NCBI RefSeq assembly: GCF_032452875.1
Contig: NW_026894281.1
Location: forward strand, 1-64,000
DNA: 64,000 nt
Source of the DNA: Bos javanicus
Taxonomy: Eukaryota; Chordata; Mammalia; Artiodactyla; Bovidae
Direction of reading: 5' to 3'
The notes under the pieces are model-generated. The model saw only the letters and a list, made by a program, of their open reading frames with translations, was not told the DNA's origin and made no database searches. Each line of letters starts with the position of its first letter. Positions within the stretch are counted from its first letter, which is position 1. Shown piece by piece: positions 63,841 to 64,000 of the stretch. Made by a program: the position numbers and the translations under genes.

Positions 63841-64000
63841 GCATGCTGAGCTGCGTGATTACTGTCTGCTCATCTGCTTGACAATTGCCAGCTGAGCTGC
63901 ACGATTCCTGCCTGATCAGCTGCTTGATCATTGCCAGCTGAGCAGCATGATTCCTCACACCTGTGTTCCATGATTATTGCCTGCTGACTGTTTGATTCGT
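63841..64000. repeat. Dimer block b30 (short class), cut by the window end
   Basis: Begins 908 bp after b29 and carries the GATCAGCTGC state of b10 and b13. It also has TTGATCATTGCC, a step toward the 23-mer consensus. The sequence stops before the GAGG end of the block. Confidence 0.85.

Larger units (their letters stand above)
17601..64000. repeat. Region B: 23-bp satellite with irregular higher-order structure (bovine 1.706-like)
   Basis: The repeat is CACGTGATCAGTG plus CATGATCAGY, with recurrent variants such as CATGATAGC, CATGATATCC, CATGATATAGA, CATGGTAGC and CATGGTTGC that occur in a fixed order and mark higher-order copies. Thirty diverged blocks of constant length punctuate the array at spacings of 0.84-3.1 kb. 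No LTR or PBS occurs anywhere in it. It contains no convincing coding sequence, tRNA, rRNA or other mobile element. All long inter-block stretches are made of the same 23-bp family. The resemblance to the cattle 1.706 satellite is recalled, not searched. Confidence 0.93.

Noticed and set aside
17601..64000. CRISPR-like array of short direct repeats
   Set aside because: The repeats are contiguous and degenerate, without unique spacers, leader or cas genes. The sequence is a eukaryotic satellite.
17601..64000. CENP-B box or alpha-satellite-like centromere monomer
   Set aside because: I saw no match to the CENP-B box core and no ~171 bp period.
1..64000. Telomeric repeat, rRNA or microbial operon
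   Set aside because: No TTAGGG runs, no rRNA-like segment and no long open frames. Every long stretch is assigned to LTR or 23-bp satellite.

Overview
The window contains no protein-coding or RNA gene that I can support. From end to end it is satellite DNA, in two related families that meet near 17,600. The basic motif is 23 bp: CACGTGATCAGTG followed by CATGATCAGY, with 21-22 bp variants such as one ending CATGATAGC. The closest match I know is the cattle (Bos) satellite group with buoyant densities 1.706 / 1.711a / 1.711b. From memory, not a search, these share a 23-bp prototype, and 1.711a has a ~1.4 kb unit carrying an LTR-like insertion. The likely source is therefore cattle or another bovine, in pericentromeric heterochromatin.

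Region A (1-~17,600) is a regular array of ~1.41 kb units. Each unit has three parts: a ~600 bp retroviral LTR lying on the minus strand; a primer-binding site (PBS) for tRNA-Lys3 (17 of 18 bases match) two bases past the LTR's 3' end; and ~790 bp of 23-bp repeats. Those repeats end in a 240 bp block of diverged 46-bp dimers next to the PBS. There is one partial and twelve complete LTR copies. One unit is 46 bp (two 23-mers) short.

Region B (~17,600-64,000) has the same 23-bp repeat and the same dimer block but no LTR and no PBS. Thirty blocks (two length classes, 194 and 239 bp, with one 192 bp exception and one cut by the window end) punctuate variable tracts of ~0.6-2.9 kb. The blocks keep their length while the tracts between them vary widely. 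Some tracts keep many marker variants; others are close to pure consensus.

The main new reading concerns the LTR insertion. At the equivalent site, region B reads straight through as one intact 23-mer in register, so B looks like the empty site. The extra material in A is the LTR, two bases and exactly the 18-nt PBS. That is the structure of plus-strand strong-stop DNA, a reverse-transcription intermediate, and no target-site duplication is visible. The proposal is that such an intermediate was captured once by end joining in a 23-bp satellite and then amplified as part of the unit. The short open frames in the window are by-products of repeat periodicity and are not called as genes.
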